Shown: positions 52,138 through 60,225, counted from the first letter of the stretch. The stretch is 64,000 nt of DNA from Mycobacterium colombiense (GCF_001665835.1 NZ_LZSX01000073.1:310001-374000), one strand, 5' to 3'. A program made the numbers and translations. The notes: generated by a model not told the origin, from the letters alone.

Positions 52138-52659
52138 TCAGGAGAGCTGGTCCAGGCGCAACGGCATCGTGATGTCAAGCCAATTGTTTTGCCCGCAGGC
52201 ACCGCTCGGGCCGACTGTCTTGTCCTTGCCCGAGAGGACCCGCGACCCGACTTGGAATCCACCATTGTCGTTCACCGGGAAGAAAAAGAATTGCTGCTGG
52301 CCGGGGAACGCGGTGCCGTCCTCGCACCGCTCCCAGTTCGGCACTTCGCGTCTCACCTTCCACATCTCCCCATCATTCATATATAGGGGCGCGCTCCATC
52401 CTTGGTCGCTCGTCACCGTGCCATGGCATTCCAAGGTCGAGTCGCACGACGAGCTGATGGTCCATACTTGGTAGACCGTAGGTTCGCCGAAGTACTGATC
52501 GTTTCGCTGGGCCCAATCGCCAATGGACGTGGCGCGGAAAGTCCCGTTGAGGGCCACGTCTTCCTTGGTTATCGCCTGGGCTGGCGATGCAGTGCACAAA
52601 CCGCCGAATGCGGTGGCAGCCACCAGCGTTGCGGTGGTGAGTGTTTTGACTGAACGCAT
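52138..52659 (-). CDS. Secreted protein of unknown function
   Basis: A 173-residue exported protein. A signal peptide (KTLTTATLVAATAFGGLCTASPAQA) precedes a mature domain beginning ITKEDVALNGTFRATSIGDWAQRND, with VYQVWTISSSCDSTLECHGTVTSDQGW. Four cysteines and a strand-rich pattern suggest a small beta domain. ATG 52659 follows GAGGAG. The style resembles 36166-36594, and each sits beside a Mas pair. A cell-envelope role is inferred from the signal only. Confidence 0.78.
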   Translation of the reverse strand: MRSVKTLTTATLVAATAFGGLCTASPAQAITKEDVALNGTFRATSIGDWAQRNDQYFGEPTVYQVWTISSSCDSTLECHGTVTSDQGWSAPLYMNDGEMWKVRREVPNWERCEDGTAFPGQQQFFFFPVNDNGGFQVGSRVLSGKDKTVGPSGACGQNNWLDITMPLRLDQLS

Positions 52660-52688
52660 CAGGTGCTCCTCGAAGCGCGTAATCCGAG

Positions 52689-52707
52689 GGTGCCTATGGC
52701 ACCTTTT
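52689..52707 (+). terminator. Hairpin with T-tract upstream of the secreted-protein gene
   Basis: GGTGCC (52689-52694), TAT, GGCACC (52698-52703) and TTTT make a perfect six-base stem with a T run on the plus strand. It could end plus-strand read-through. It also lies only 30 bases upstream of the minus-strand gene start (52659), so it may instead be an operator. Orientation fits no known plus-strand gene. Confidence 0.25.
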
Positions 52708-52790
52708 CGCCGTCGATTGCGGCGTTCTCGAGCGATGACGTTACACCGCTTCGGCCCGCCAGGTAACGGTTGGGACAATATCTGCCGCGC

Positions 52791-53432
52791 TCATCCGGAC
52801 GGGTCGAATTTCGCGATCAGCCAGGAACCGTTGACTTTTTTCAGCGTGACCAGGACGCTGCTCTGCGTCTTCTCGGGATCTTTCTTTTGCACGCTTGCCG
52901 TGGTCTGGTCGACGAAAACCAGCACGACGGCCGACTCGGGATGCAATTCCGAGGCTGCGGCCCGAATCACCTTGGCGGACGCCGTCAGTTGTCCCTTCTG
53001 CGCCACCGGCGCGACGACCTCGTCGGAGAATTTGCTGTAATAGGCCAGAAAGTCGCCGGTGAGATGTGATTTCGCGTTGTCGAAATCGCGGTTCAAATGG
53101 TCGTAGGAATAAGACAACACCGCCACGGCACCATCTGACGCCGCCCGGATTGCCCGGCGCGCCGCCGCGTCACCGACCTGCTGATCCGGCCGGTACAGGA
53201 TGAAGTACACGCCCGCAGCGACCGCCACGGCGGCAACAACCAGCGTTGTCGCGACGATCGAACGCCACCTTGCCAAATAGCGGAGGGCCCGGCGCCGAAT
53301 CGCGGCCAGCCGGCGCAAGCGTGTCGATCGCTCGGTAGCGGGTGGCGTCCCGTCCTCGTCGGCGGTTGAAGTCTGGGCACCGTCAATCGCCTTTTCCGTG
53401 CCGTCCGGCGACGAGCCATCCTCGACTGTCAT
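52791..53432 (-). CDS. Mce-associated membrane protein (Mas type, short)
   Basis: A 213-residue Mas protein and a clear paralogue of 34695-35267. The polar tail precedes one membrane segment (VATTLVVAAVAVAAGVYFIL), then the exported domain with VVLVFVDQTTASVQKKDPEKTQSSVLV and NGSWLIAKFDPSG. It overlaps the next Mas gene by four bases. Its position just after the mce operon, on the opposite strand, suggests it belongs to that Mce system. Confidence 0.9.
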   Translation of the reverse strand: MTVEDGSSPDGTEKAIDGAQTSTADEDGTPPATERSTRLRRLAAIRRRALRYLARWRSIVATTLVVAAVAVAAGVYFILYRPDQQVGDAAARRAIRAASDGAVAVLSYSYDHLNRDFDNAKSHLTGDFLAYYSKFSDEVVAPVAQKGQLTASAKVIRAAASELHPESAVVLVFVDQTTASVQKKDPEKTQSSVLVTLKKVNGSWLIAKFDPSG

Positions 53433-54244
53433 TGCAGGAAATCAACTTTCGACATCTTGAGCTGGCCGCCGTCGCGGTCCATATTGACGCTGAGCCGAAA
53501 CAAGGCCGGTGGCGGTTTGGCGTTATCCGGCCCAAAGGGATCGGTTTTCGCCGCCACAAGCACGACTCCCGAATTGTCGCTCAACGACTCGACGGCGACG
53601 GCTTCGATGGTGACCTTGTTGCCGACCTTCGTCTCCTCGGCCTTATTGACTATCAGGGTCGACAGCACGGATAGCTGGTTCTTCTGGTCGCCCGTGGAGG
53701 CATCGATCGCGCGCTGGACATCCTCCTTGGCATGATCGGGGTCGATCGACATCAGTGCCGTGATCCCTTGCCGGGCGGCCGCACTGAACTCCGGGGCGAG
53801 TTGGCGATTATGCACCGCGGTGCGGTGCTGCCACACCATGTAGCCGCTCGCGGCAAGAGAAGCGGAGGCGAGCACGATGCCGACGCCGACAGCCACGGTT
53901 TTGCGTCCCGGGCGCCGGAGCCACCGTGGTCGCCCACGACCCCGCAAGCGCAGCCGCTTCCGGATCCGCTTCGCGAGGCGCTGCTCGACATCTTGGGCGT
54001 CGTCGTCCACGCCCCCGGTTTCGGCTGCCCCGCGCAGGCTTAAGAGGCGTTGCCGGGCCGCCTCGGCGCGCGCTTCGGCCTTGGCAACTTCGTCTTCTGG
54101 GTCGGCTTCGGACGCGGCCGCTCCGTCGCCGCCGTCGGCCCCTGCGCTTGACTGTGGTTCGTCGGGATCGGTCACATCCCTCGGGTCACCAGAATCGTTG
54201 GCGTTGGCCCCCTCCGGATCGTGCACGGAGAAGCAGCTTATCAC
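53429..54244 (-). CDS. Mce-associated membrane protein (Mas type, long)
   Basis: A Mas protein of up to 271 residues, paralogous to 35264-36133. The N-terminus is acidic and polar, then a basic patch (RIRKRLRLRGRGRPRWLRR) precedes one membrane segment (VGVGIVLASASLAASGYMVW) and the exported domain ending LKMSKVDFLQ. GTG 54244 is the outer start; GTG 54226 is also possible. The motif MSIDPDHAKEDVQRAIDAS matches [17 protein letters not shown] of the other copy. Confidence 0.88.
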   Translation of the reverse strand: MISCFSVHDPEGANANDSGDPRDVTDPDEPQSSAGADGGDGAAASEADPEDEVAKAEARAEAARQRLLSLRGAAETGGVDDDAQDVEQRLAKRIRKRLRLRGRGRPRWLRRPGRKTVAVGVGIVLASASLAASGYMVWQHRTAVHNRQLAPEFSAAARQGITALMSIDPDHAKEDVQRAIDASTGDQKNQLSVLSTLIVNKAEETKVGNKVTIEAVAVESLSDNSGVVLVAAKTDPFGPDNAKPPPALFRLSVNMDRDGGQLKMSKVDFLQ

Positions 54245-54380
54245 TCCGACCTGGGCTCAACGCCGTCGTCGGACGGCTGCCCTCGTCGCCCCTACATGCG
54301 GGAATACTCGCTCGCCGGGTAACGGGGCGCAGTGGCGTTCGGGATGGTCCGGCGCCGGGCACCGTTCCGTCCAGGTGATC

Positions 54381-54397
54381 TTCTCCAACCAGGAGAA
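54381..54397. promoter_or_regulatory. Perfect inverted repeat TTCTCC-N5-GGAGAA
   Basis: TTCTCC (54381-54386) and GGAGAA (54392-54397) flank AACCA, about 31 bases before the GTG at 54428. It could be an operator or a hairpin in the leader. A loose GAGAAT-like match at 54393 overlaps it, but I do not count it as a member of the main motif. Confidence 0.3.
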
Positions 54398-54427
54398 TTT
54401 TCTTTTCAGGTGTGGCAGAGTAATCGG

Positions 54428-54829
54428 GTGCGATCATTCGTGGCTCTGGTTGCCGCGTTGCTCGGTGCGGGTTTGGTGGCGGCGCCGCAAGCCTCGGCCG
54501 GGCCGAGCGTCTGCGACTACCCTGCCTGCACCCCGGGCATCATGCCTCATCAGGTTCTCGGTGCGCCGTGTGACAACACCACCTACTACGCCTTCGGTGT
54601 CGCCGACGGATACGTTTCCTTCGCCTCGGAGCCAGGACGGCTGATGTTCTGCGGCTCGCCGAGGCGATACCAGCCCCGATGGTTCCGCTCACCGCCGATG
54701 GCGGGAGTCAAGGACGAGAACGCCGACTGCCAGAACTATCTGAACTACGTCGCGCAGTCGCCCGATGGTCTGTTCCTGATCTGTATTGCTCACGACGGCA
54801 TATCGAGCTGGGTCCGCGCCGACACGTAG
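54428..54829 (+). CDS. Small secreted protein of unknown function
   Basis: A 133-residue exported protein. GTG 54428 gives a signal peptide VRSFVALVAALLGAGLVAAPQASA, then GPSVCDYPACTPGIMPHQVLGAPCD and a cysteine-rich mature domain with at least six cysteines. The frame extends to 54332, but that part does not look like a leader peptide. It converges with the TetR gene four bases downstream. No family recognised beyond mycobacterial small exported proteins. Confidence 0.75.
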   Translation: MRSFVALVAALLGAGLVAAPQASAGPSVCDYPACTPGIMPHQVLGAPCDNTTYYAFGVADGYVSFASEPGRLMFCGSPRRYQPRWFRSPPMAGVKDENADCQNYLNYVAQSPDGLFLICIAHDGISSWVRADT

Positions 54830-54832
54830 CGG

Positions 54833-55435
54833 TCACTCGGGGGTCTGTCGCGGAAGACCGAGCAGGCGCCGGCTCAAATCGGTGACCCGTTCGAGCAAGG
54901 TCTCGTCGTCGATGTCGGCTACCAGCGGATGCATGACTGCGGTGCTGAGGGCGCCAGAGAACATGGCGGCCTCGATCCGCCCGTCCAGCCCCGCATCGCT
55001 CAACAGGACCCGGTACAGACGGTCCATGAAAAGTTGAAATGGCTTGTGCTCGGCCAGCAACCGGACGACAACGGGATCGAACTGCAGCGTGCGCACCAAC
55101 CGGCGATCGCGAACGGCCATCTCAACCACACGTACCAACAACGCATCCCGTGCCGCAGGACCGTCGTCGTAGGCTTCGGCCTCCTCGAGTGCGGGCTCAA
55201 GCCGACCTAGTTCGCGCTCGGTCACGGCGATGACGATCTGCTCTTTGGTCCGGAATTGATGGTAGACAGCGGCTTTCGTGATCCCAACGGCGTCGGCGAT
55301 CCTCTGCAGCGACGTACCGCTGACGCCGTGTGTGGCGATCAGATCCAGCGCGGCGTCGAGTACCCGCGTCCGGGCCGGGCTGTGCTCGATGAGCCAGAAT
55401 TGCTCACCGATGACCGGCTGGCGTGCTGTTCCCAC
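54833..55435 (-). CDS. TetR/AcrR family transcriptional regulator
   Basis: A 200-residue TetR protein. The DNA-binding region is VLDAALDLIATHGVSGTSLQRIADAVGITKAAVYHQFRTKEQIV, a close match to the family. The C-terminal domain ends SRRLLGLPRQTPE. It is divergent from the NorE/NorF-like membrane module. The gap between them contains a perfect 16-base palindrome, which makes it the likely repressor of that module and of itself. Confidence 0.88.
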   Translation of the reverse strand: MGTARQPVIGEQFWLIEHSPARTRVLDAALDLIATHGVSGTSLQRIADAVGITKAAVYHQFRTKEQIVIAVTERELGRLEPALEEAEAYDDGPAARDALLVRVVEMAVRDRRLVRTLQFDPVVVRLLAEHKPFQLFMDRLYRVLLSDAGLDGRIEAAMFSGALSTAVMHPLVADIDDETLLERVTDLSRRLLGLPRQTPE

Positions 55436-55467
55436 GCACCGAGACTAGACGACGCTATTGACCCTGG

Positions 55468-55483
55468 CTAGCCGATCGGCTAG
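55468..55483. promoter_or_regulatory. Perfect 16-base palindrome CTAGCCGATCGGCTAG (TetR operator candidate)
   Basis: The sequence is its own reverse complement across all 16 bases. It lies 33 bases upstream of the TetR start and 54 bases upstream of the first membrane-protein gene. A second half-site, CTAGCCGAG, follows at 55493-55501. A TetR dimer pair could bind both. The element CTCACTAGCCGAG also occurs at 1380-1392, upstream of the P450 at 1409. Confidence 0.6.
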
Positions 55484-55536
55484 CTTCGCTCACTAGCCGA
55501 GTTTCGGCGGCGATTTTGTGCGAGGAAGGAGTACCG

Positions 55537-56322
55537 ATGTCCGACGTCGGCGCGAACGATGCACGCGGTAACCAATCTGCACGAACCGTCTCGCGGCGGA
55601 CCGATGGCGAGCTGATCCTGCTCTGGACATTGCCGGCGGCGCTGATCCTGTGGATCGCCTCCTTCTTCCTGTTCCCGGGTTTCAACCCGCCGATGTCACC
55701 CACGATGCCGGCGGAGCAGGTGGCCGCGTTCTACCGCGATCCCGCGCACATTCCTCAGATCCGTTCCAGCATGATCCTGTTCAACTGGTTCGGGGTGTGC
55801 CTGGTGCCGATCCTGGCCCTGATCGTGCTGCAGATCCGCCGCATGGCGCATCGGACGCCGATCTTCTCCTACGCCATGCTTGGGTGTGCGGCCGGCGGTC
55901 CGACGCTGTTTCTTGTCGCCGATGTCTGCTGGCTGCTGGCAGCCTTTCGGCCCGAGCGCAGCCCCGAGCTGACGCAGCTGCTCAACGATCTCGGCTGGGT
56001 CACCTTCACCATCCTGGTCCCGTTTTTCATCGGGCAATGCGTAATCTTGGCCCTGGCAATCTTTTTCGATGATCCGTCCCGCCCGGTGTTCAACCGTTGG
56101 GTGGCCTACTTCAATCTTGTCGTGGGGGCCGCGCTGGTGCCGGCGTCCTTCGTCGGCGTGTCGTTGACCGGACCGCTGGCCTGGGACGGCTTGCTGTCGT
56201 TCTGGGTAAAGAATATTGCCATTGCCATCTGGATCATCGTGATGGGCGTTGTCCTGGGCCAAGCCGTTTATCGCGAGCGTGCCGAGAACCGCAGGCGCCC
56301 AGAAGAACTGGTCACCGCATGA
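55537..56322 (+). CDS. Seven-helix membrane protein of unknown function, copy 1
   Basis: A 261-residue integral membrane protein with about seven hydrophobic segments. A loop AEQVAAFYRDPAHIPQIRSS follows the first helix. RWVAYFNLVVGAALVPASF and GPLAWDGLLSFW match the downstream protein at KWFGYLNLCNALTEVVVAP and GVFAWDGEIAWW, so the two are paralogues. ATG 55537 follows GAGGAAGG. It is the first of four membrane genes under TetR control. No family with known function is recognised. Confidence 0.75.
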   Translation: MSDVGANDARGNQSARTVSRRTDGELILLWTLPAALILWIASFFLFPGFNPPMSPTMPAEQVAAFYRDPAHIPQIRSSMILFNWFGVCLVPILALIVLQIRRMAHRTPIFSYAMLGCAAGGPTLFLVADVCWLLAAFRPERSPELTQLLNDLGWVTFTILVPFFIGQCVILALAIFFDDPSRPVFNRWVAYFNLVVGAALVPASFVGVSLTGPLAWDGLLSFWVKNIAIAIWIIVMGVVLGQAVYRERAENRRRPEELVTA

Positions 56323-57134
56323 GTGCGGTGATCACCCCGCCGACGTCCCCCGCAACGCCGCCCGCGGGCCCACTGCATCACCGTATCGGTTGGCACCTGC
56401 GGCGCGACCCCAAGCGAGAGCTGTGGCTGGCGTGGGGGATCCTCATGGTGTTCTACGGCCTGTTCTTCCCGATGTTCTTCATCGTGGCCCAAGTCCAGCC
56501 GCCGCCGGAGCCCACCTGGGACCTCGCGACGCAGGCACACTGGTTCGCCGAACGTCACCTCGGCATACCCGTCGGCTTCGGCGTCATCTTCGCCATCAGC
56601 GGCATGATCGCGGTCAACAATGCCCTCATCGCGTATTCCATGCGGCGCATGTCCGTCAGCCGCGCATTCGCATACTCGTATCTGCTCATCTACTCGCTCA
56701 GCGCGGTTCCCGGCATGCTGCTGCTCAACATCGCGCTGATCGTCGGCACGCTGCGACCGGACCGCGACCCCCGAGTGATCGGTTGGCTTTATGACTTCGC
56801 CTTCTTGTCTTTCGACGGGACTATGGGAGTGTTCCTGATCGGCTCGCTGATCTGGATGGTGGCGATCCTGCTCGACAAGAACCGCGTCTTCCCCAAGTGG
56901 TTCGGCTATCTCAACCTGTGCAACGCGCTGACCGAAGTCGTCGTGGCGCCCTGCTGGATCTTCCGGCGTGGGGTGTTCGCGTGGGATGGCGAGATCGCTT
57001 GGTGGCTGGACATGGTCGTGTTCGGCATCTACCAAGTCACGTTCATCGTCATGCTGTTTCAGATGATCCGCCGCGAAGACTTCGGGACCGGTGAGCTGCC
57101 GGGCCTGCCGCGAAAGAAGGCGGTCGCGCAGTGA
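56319..57134 (+). CDS. Seven-helix membrane protein of unknown function, copy 2
   Basis: A 271-residue membrane protein with a polar N-terminus and about seven helices. It shares the second half of its fold with the previous protein. The first helix region RELWLAWGILMVFYGLFFPMFF is followed by a loop EPTWDLATQAHWFAERHLG. Its start overlaps the previous stop as ATGA, and its stop overlaps the oxidase subunit III-like gene, so all four are one operon. It may be a partner of the small oxidase-like proteins. Confidence 0.75.
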   Translation: MSAVITPPTSPATPPAGPLHHRIGWHLRRDPKRELWLAWGILMVFYGLFFPMFFIVAQVQPPPEPTWDLATQAHWFAERHLGIPVGFGVIFAISGMIAVNNALIAYSMRRMSVSRAFAYSYLLIYSLSAVPGMLLLNIALIVGTLRPDRDPRVIGWLYDFAFLSFDGTMGVFLIGSLIWMVAILLDKNRVFPKWFGYLNLCNALTEVVVAPCWIFRRGVFAWDGEIAWWLDMVVFGIYQVTFIVMLFQMIRREDFGTGELPGLPRKKAVAQ

Positions 57135-57709
57135 CCGACCTAGCCGACCGGCGCGGACGCGTAAGGGCCGTGCCGGGCCAACCCGACATGTGGGCCTTCG
57201 TATTGTTCGAGACCCTGGTATTCACCGCATATTTCGGCTTCTACCTGTTCTCCCGGGGCCGCAATCCCGAGCTTTTCCTGCACTCGCAGGCTCACCTGGA
57301 CCTGCGCGTCGGAGTCTTCAACACTCTGGTTCTGCTACTCAGCTCATGGTCGGTGGCGCGGTGTGTGCAGTCGGCCCGCGCCGGCGCCTATGGGGCGGCT
57401 CTCAGGGACGTCTTCATCACGGCAGCGTTCGCGGTGATGTTCCTGTTTTTCAAGGTGTTCGAGTGGGCCCGGTTGGTCCAGGCCGGAAATGGCATAGAGC
57501 GCAACGACTTCTTCACGTTCTATTTCTTCCTCACCGGGATCCACTTCGTCCACCTGCTGATCGGCTTCGTCGTCCTCGGCGTCATCGTCTACCAACTCTT
57601 GAGTCCGGCCCGGCGCTCCCAGGAAATCATCGAAACCGGCGCAACATATTGGCACACCGTCGATTTCCTATGGGTGCTCATCTTTGCGCTGCTCTACGTG
57701 GTGAGGTGA
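57131..57709 (+). CDS. Cytochrome c oxidase subunit III-like (NorE-type) protein
   Basis: A 192-residue membrane protein with five helices. The segments PDMWAFVLFETLVFTAYFGFYLF, GVFNTLVLLLSSW and GIHFVHLLIGFVVLG with GATYWHTVDFLWVLIFALLYV match the heme-copper oxidase subunit III/NorE family. It lacks the first two helices of full subunit III. No subunit I or NorB is nearby, so it is an orphan. It starts at GTG, overlapping the previous stop, and the next gene overlaps its own. Confidence 0.85.
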   Translation: MTDLADRRGRVRAVPGQPDMWAFVLFETLVFTAYFGFYLFSRGRNPELFLHSQAHLDLRVGVFNTLVLLLSSWSVARCVQSARAGAYGAALRDVFITAAFAVMFLFFKVFEWARLVQAGNGIERNDFFTFYFFLTGIHFVHLLIGFVVLGVIVYQLLSPARRSQEIIETGATYWHTVDFLWVLIFALLYVVR

Positions 57710-57996
57710 TCGGAATCAGATTCAACAAGAGATTGCTGTTTGTCTGGACGATCTTGGCCGCCCTGACGCTGGCTTATCTGTGGATAGACCGCTCGGTCGG
57801 CGGGGCGCTGAAATCCAGCGCTGTGGTCACGTCGAGCGTCATCGTCATCGCACTGGTCAAGGTGCGCATCATCTTTCGCGAGTTCATGGAGGTGCGAAAC
57901 GCCCCGGTCCTGCTGTGCCGACTCACCGACGCGTGGGTGGTGTTGATCGCCGTCGTCTTGCTCGGCTGTTACTTCGTCGGGATGCAGGTCCGGTAG
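57706..57996 (+). CDS. Small NorF/cytochrome c oxidase subunit IV-like protein
   Basis: A 96-residue protein with three hydrophobic segments (LLFVWTILAALTLAYLW, SAVVTSSVIVIALVKVRIIF, LTDAWVVLIAVVLLGCYF). KVRIIFREFMEVRNAP is the conserved loop of COX4/NorF-type small subunits. It begins at GTG 57706, overlapping the NorE-like stop. Its open frame is buried in a longer unrelated frame, so it is easy to miss. It would pair with the NorE-like protein. Confidence 0.8.
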   Translation: MIGIRFNKRLLFVWTILAALTLAYLWIDRSVGGALKSSAVVTSSVIVIALVKVRIIFREFMEVRNAPVLLCRLTDAWVVLIAVVLLGCYFVGMQVR

Positions 57997-58015
57997 CGCC
58001 CGCGAGCGAAAAGGC

Positions 58016-59311
58016 CTAAGCCACCGGGGCGATCGCGTCCGCAGTGGTGAACGACAGGTGCAGTTCGCTCAGGCCGCGCAGGATGTACGTCGGCTCGTAG
58101 TTGTAGCGACGCTCGGTGGCCGGCCCGTGATGGGCTTCGTTGATCTCGATGTGCGGCATCCGGTCCAGGATCCGCTCGATCGAGACACGGCCTTCGACAC
58201 GGGCGAGTGGGCCGCCGGGGCAGGAGTGCACACCACGGGCGAACGCCATGTGTTCGCGGACGTTCTTGCGGCGCAGGTCGAACTCGTGCGGATTCTCGAA
58301 GCGGCGGGGGTCGCGGTTGGCCGCGCCCGGCAGGATCATCACCACGGTGCCGGCGGGGATGTCGACACCGCCGATGGTGGTTGCCTTGCGTGCCAGCCGC
58401 GAGTCGCTCTTGACGGGGCTGTCCATCCGCAGCGATTCCTCGATGAACCCGGGTATCAGGCTGCGGTCGTCGCGCAACTGTTGCTGGATGTCGGGCCGGT
58501 CGCCCAGCACCTGCAAGGCGGCGCTGAGCAGCTTCGCCGTGGTCTCCTGGCCGGCGGCGAACAGGAACGTCGCCGAGCGGACGACCTCGATCACCGGGGG
58601 TGTCGAGCCGTCCGGGTACTTCGCTTCGGCCAGGAACGTCAGCACGTCGGCGCGGGGTTCGCGGCGCCGATCCTCGATGTAGTTACAGAACTTGTCGTCG
58701 AGCCATTCGAGGGGGTTGATGCCCACCGACTCATGATCCAGGGCGCCCACCCGCGCGCCGGGCCGGTCGGCGCCCAAGACGGTGCGGAACTCCTTGTGGT
58801 CTTCCTCCGGAACGCCGAGCAGGTCGGCGATCACCAAAGTGGCGAACGGCTTGGAGTATTCGGCGATGAATTCGCACTCACCGATGCCGAGGAACTCGTC
58901 GAGCTGACGGTCGGCGAGGCGCCACATGAACTCCTCGTTCTGCTTCAGCCGGCTCGGGGTCAGCAGCTTGGCGAGCACCGATCGGGCCTTGGTGTGGTCC
59001 GGCGGGTCCATGGTGACCATGTGCTCGAACATGGGGAAGGAGCTGCGGTGCGCATCGATCTGCGGGCTGATGTCGTCGCCTTCGGGCGTGAACGGGAGCG
59101 GCGGGAACGGCCCGCCGAGCGCGACGATGTTGGAGAAGGTGTCCGGGTCCTTGTAGATCTCGCAGGCTTCGTCGTAACCGGTGACCGCGACGACGCCGTA
59201 GTGCGGCAGGCGCAGCACCGGGTTCTGACTGCGCAGGTAGTCGAAGTACGGGTGCGGATCTGGGACCAGTGACGGATCGGTGAAGAAGTCGATCGAGTCG
59301 AAGGTGCTCAT
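58016..59311 (-). CDS. Cytochrome P450
   Basis: A 431-residue P450. The I-helix is FAAGQETT (251-258), ExxR is ESLR (292-295), and the haem loop FARGVHSCPGG has Cys364. It is most like 1409-2680; both share the AGQET, SCPGxPLAR and YILRGLxELHL segments. No ferredoxin is adjacent. ATG 59311 follows GGGAG; the open frame to 59404 is not coding. The TetR gene is divergent, with two palindromes between them. Confidence 0.94.
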   Translation of the reverse strand: MSTFDSIDFFTDPSLVPDPHPYFDYLRSQNPVLRLPHYGVVAVTGYDEACEIYKDPDTFSNIVALGGPFPPLPFTPEGDDISPQIDAHRSSFPMFEHMVTMDPPDHTKARSVLAKLLTPSRLKQNEEFMWRLADRQLDEFLGIGECEFIAEYSKPFATLVIADLLGVPEEDHKEFRTVLGADRPGARVGALDHESVGINPLEWLDDKFCNYIEDRRREPRADVLTFLAEAKYPDGSTPPVIEVVRSATFLFAAGQETTAKLLSAALQVLGDRPDIQQQLRDDRSLIPGFIEESLRMDSPVKSDSRLARKATTIGGVDIPAGTVVMILPGAANRDPRRFENPHEFDLRRKNVREHMAFARGVHSCPGGPLARVEGRVSIERILDRMPHIEINEAHHGPATERRYNYEPTYILRGLSELHLSFTTADAIAPVA

Positions 59312-59377
59312 CGGATTGCGTCTCCCTGGGCTGGGTTTACCGGTGGTGTTCGGCGGCACATCGCTACGGCCGCCCGA

Positions 59378-59414
59378 TTTCGAGATCGAAAATGTGCTGA
59401 GCACCTGCTTAGCA
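59378..59414. promoter_or_regulatory. Two adjacent palindromes between P450 and TetR genes
   Basis: TTTCGA-GA-TCGAAA lies at 59378-59391, and TGCTGAGCACCTGCTTAGCA (16 of 20 symmetrical) at 59395-59414. They fall in the 194-base divergent region before the P450 (start 59311) and TetR (start 59506). Either could bind the TetR protein. Nothing else is seen in this gap. Confidence 0.42.
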
Positions 59415-59505
59415 TGGCGGTAATGTCAGGGTCAAGGTCGCAACACCGCGCCACGATACGATCCGTGGGGTCGGCACGGGATGGCACACAGTACGGAGCA
59501 GGGAC

Positions 59506-60225
59506 ATGACATCGGCCCGCAGAATCGGGGCGCCGGACGCGAAAAACCGCGTGTTGTTGCTCGATGCCGCCGAACAGCTGATGCTCGAAGAGGGCTATGC
59601 GGCGGTGACGTCGCGGCGCCTGGCGAACAAGGCCGGGCTGAAGCCTCAATTGGTGCACTATTACTTCCGCACCATGGAAGAGCTGTTCCTGGAAGTCTTT
59701 CGGCGCCGGGCCGAAGAGGCGCTCGAGGCGCACGCGCAAATGCTGCAGTTGCCACAGCCGCTGTGGGCGCTGTGGCGATTCGGCACCGATCCCGCGTTCA
59801 CGCGGATTTCCATGGAATTCATGGCACTGGCCAATCACCGCAAGGACATGCGGGCCGAAATCGCTTACTACGCAGAGCGCTTCCGCGAAGAGCAGCGCCA
59901 AGCGGTGGCCACGGCGTTGGAGCGCTACGGGTCCAGGATTCAAGACGAGGGCCAGGACATCGAGATCCCTCCGGTGGTGTGGACGGTGCTGATGAGCAGC
60001 CTGTCGCGCTTCCTGGTGCTCGAGCAGGCGATCGGCATGTCCGCCGGCCATGCCGAGACGGTGGAGTTGGTGGAGAACTACCTGCGCCGCCTGGAAGGCG
60101 AACCGCAGCCGATCGAAGGTGTGCCGGAGACCTGGCTGGTTCACCAGTTCCGCAGCGAGCAGAGCACGCCTTTGGGGCCGTCCTTGGACACGACGACGGC
60201 GCCGTCTACCGCCAGATCACAGTGA
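59506..60225 (+). CDS. TetR/AcrR family transcriptional regulator
   Basis: A 239-residue TetR protein. The DNA-binding helices are LLDAAEQLMLEEGYAAVTSRRLANKAGLKPQLVHYYFRTMEELFL. The C-terminal ligand domain is larger than in most family members. ATG follows CGGAGCAGGG. It is divergent from the P450. Its last 85 bases overlap the end of the convergent MmpS-like gene, so the two 3' ends share sequence. Confidence 0.88.
   Translation: MTSARRIGAPDAKNRVLLLDAAEQLMLEEGYAAVTSRRLANKAGLKPQLVHYYFRTMEELFLEVFRRRAEEALEAHAQMLQLPQPLWALWRFGTDPAFTRISMEFMALANHRKDMRAEIAYYAERFREEQRQAVATALERYGSRIQDEGQDIEIPPVVWTVLMSSLSRFLVLEQAIGMSAGHAETVELVENYLRRLEGEPQPIEGVPETWLVHQFRSEQSTPLGPSLDTTTAPSTARSQ

Noticed and set aside
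54393..54407. GAGAATTTTCTTTTC as another copy of the main palindrome
   Set aside because: It matches 10 of 12 positions, but the right arm is a pyrimidine tract and the site overlaps a better inverted repeat (TTCTCC-N5-GGAGAA). Counted as chance.
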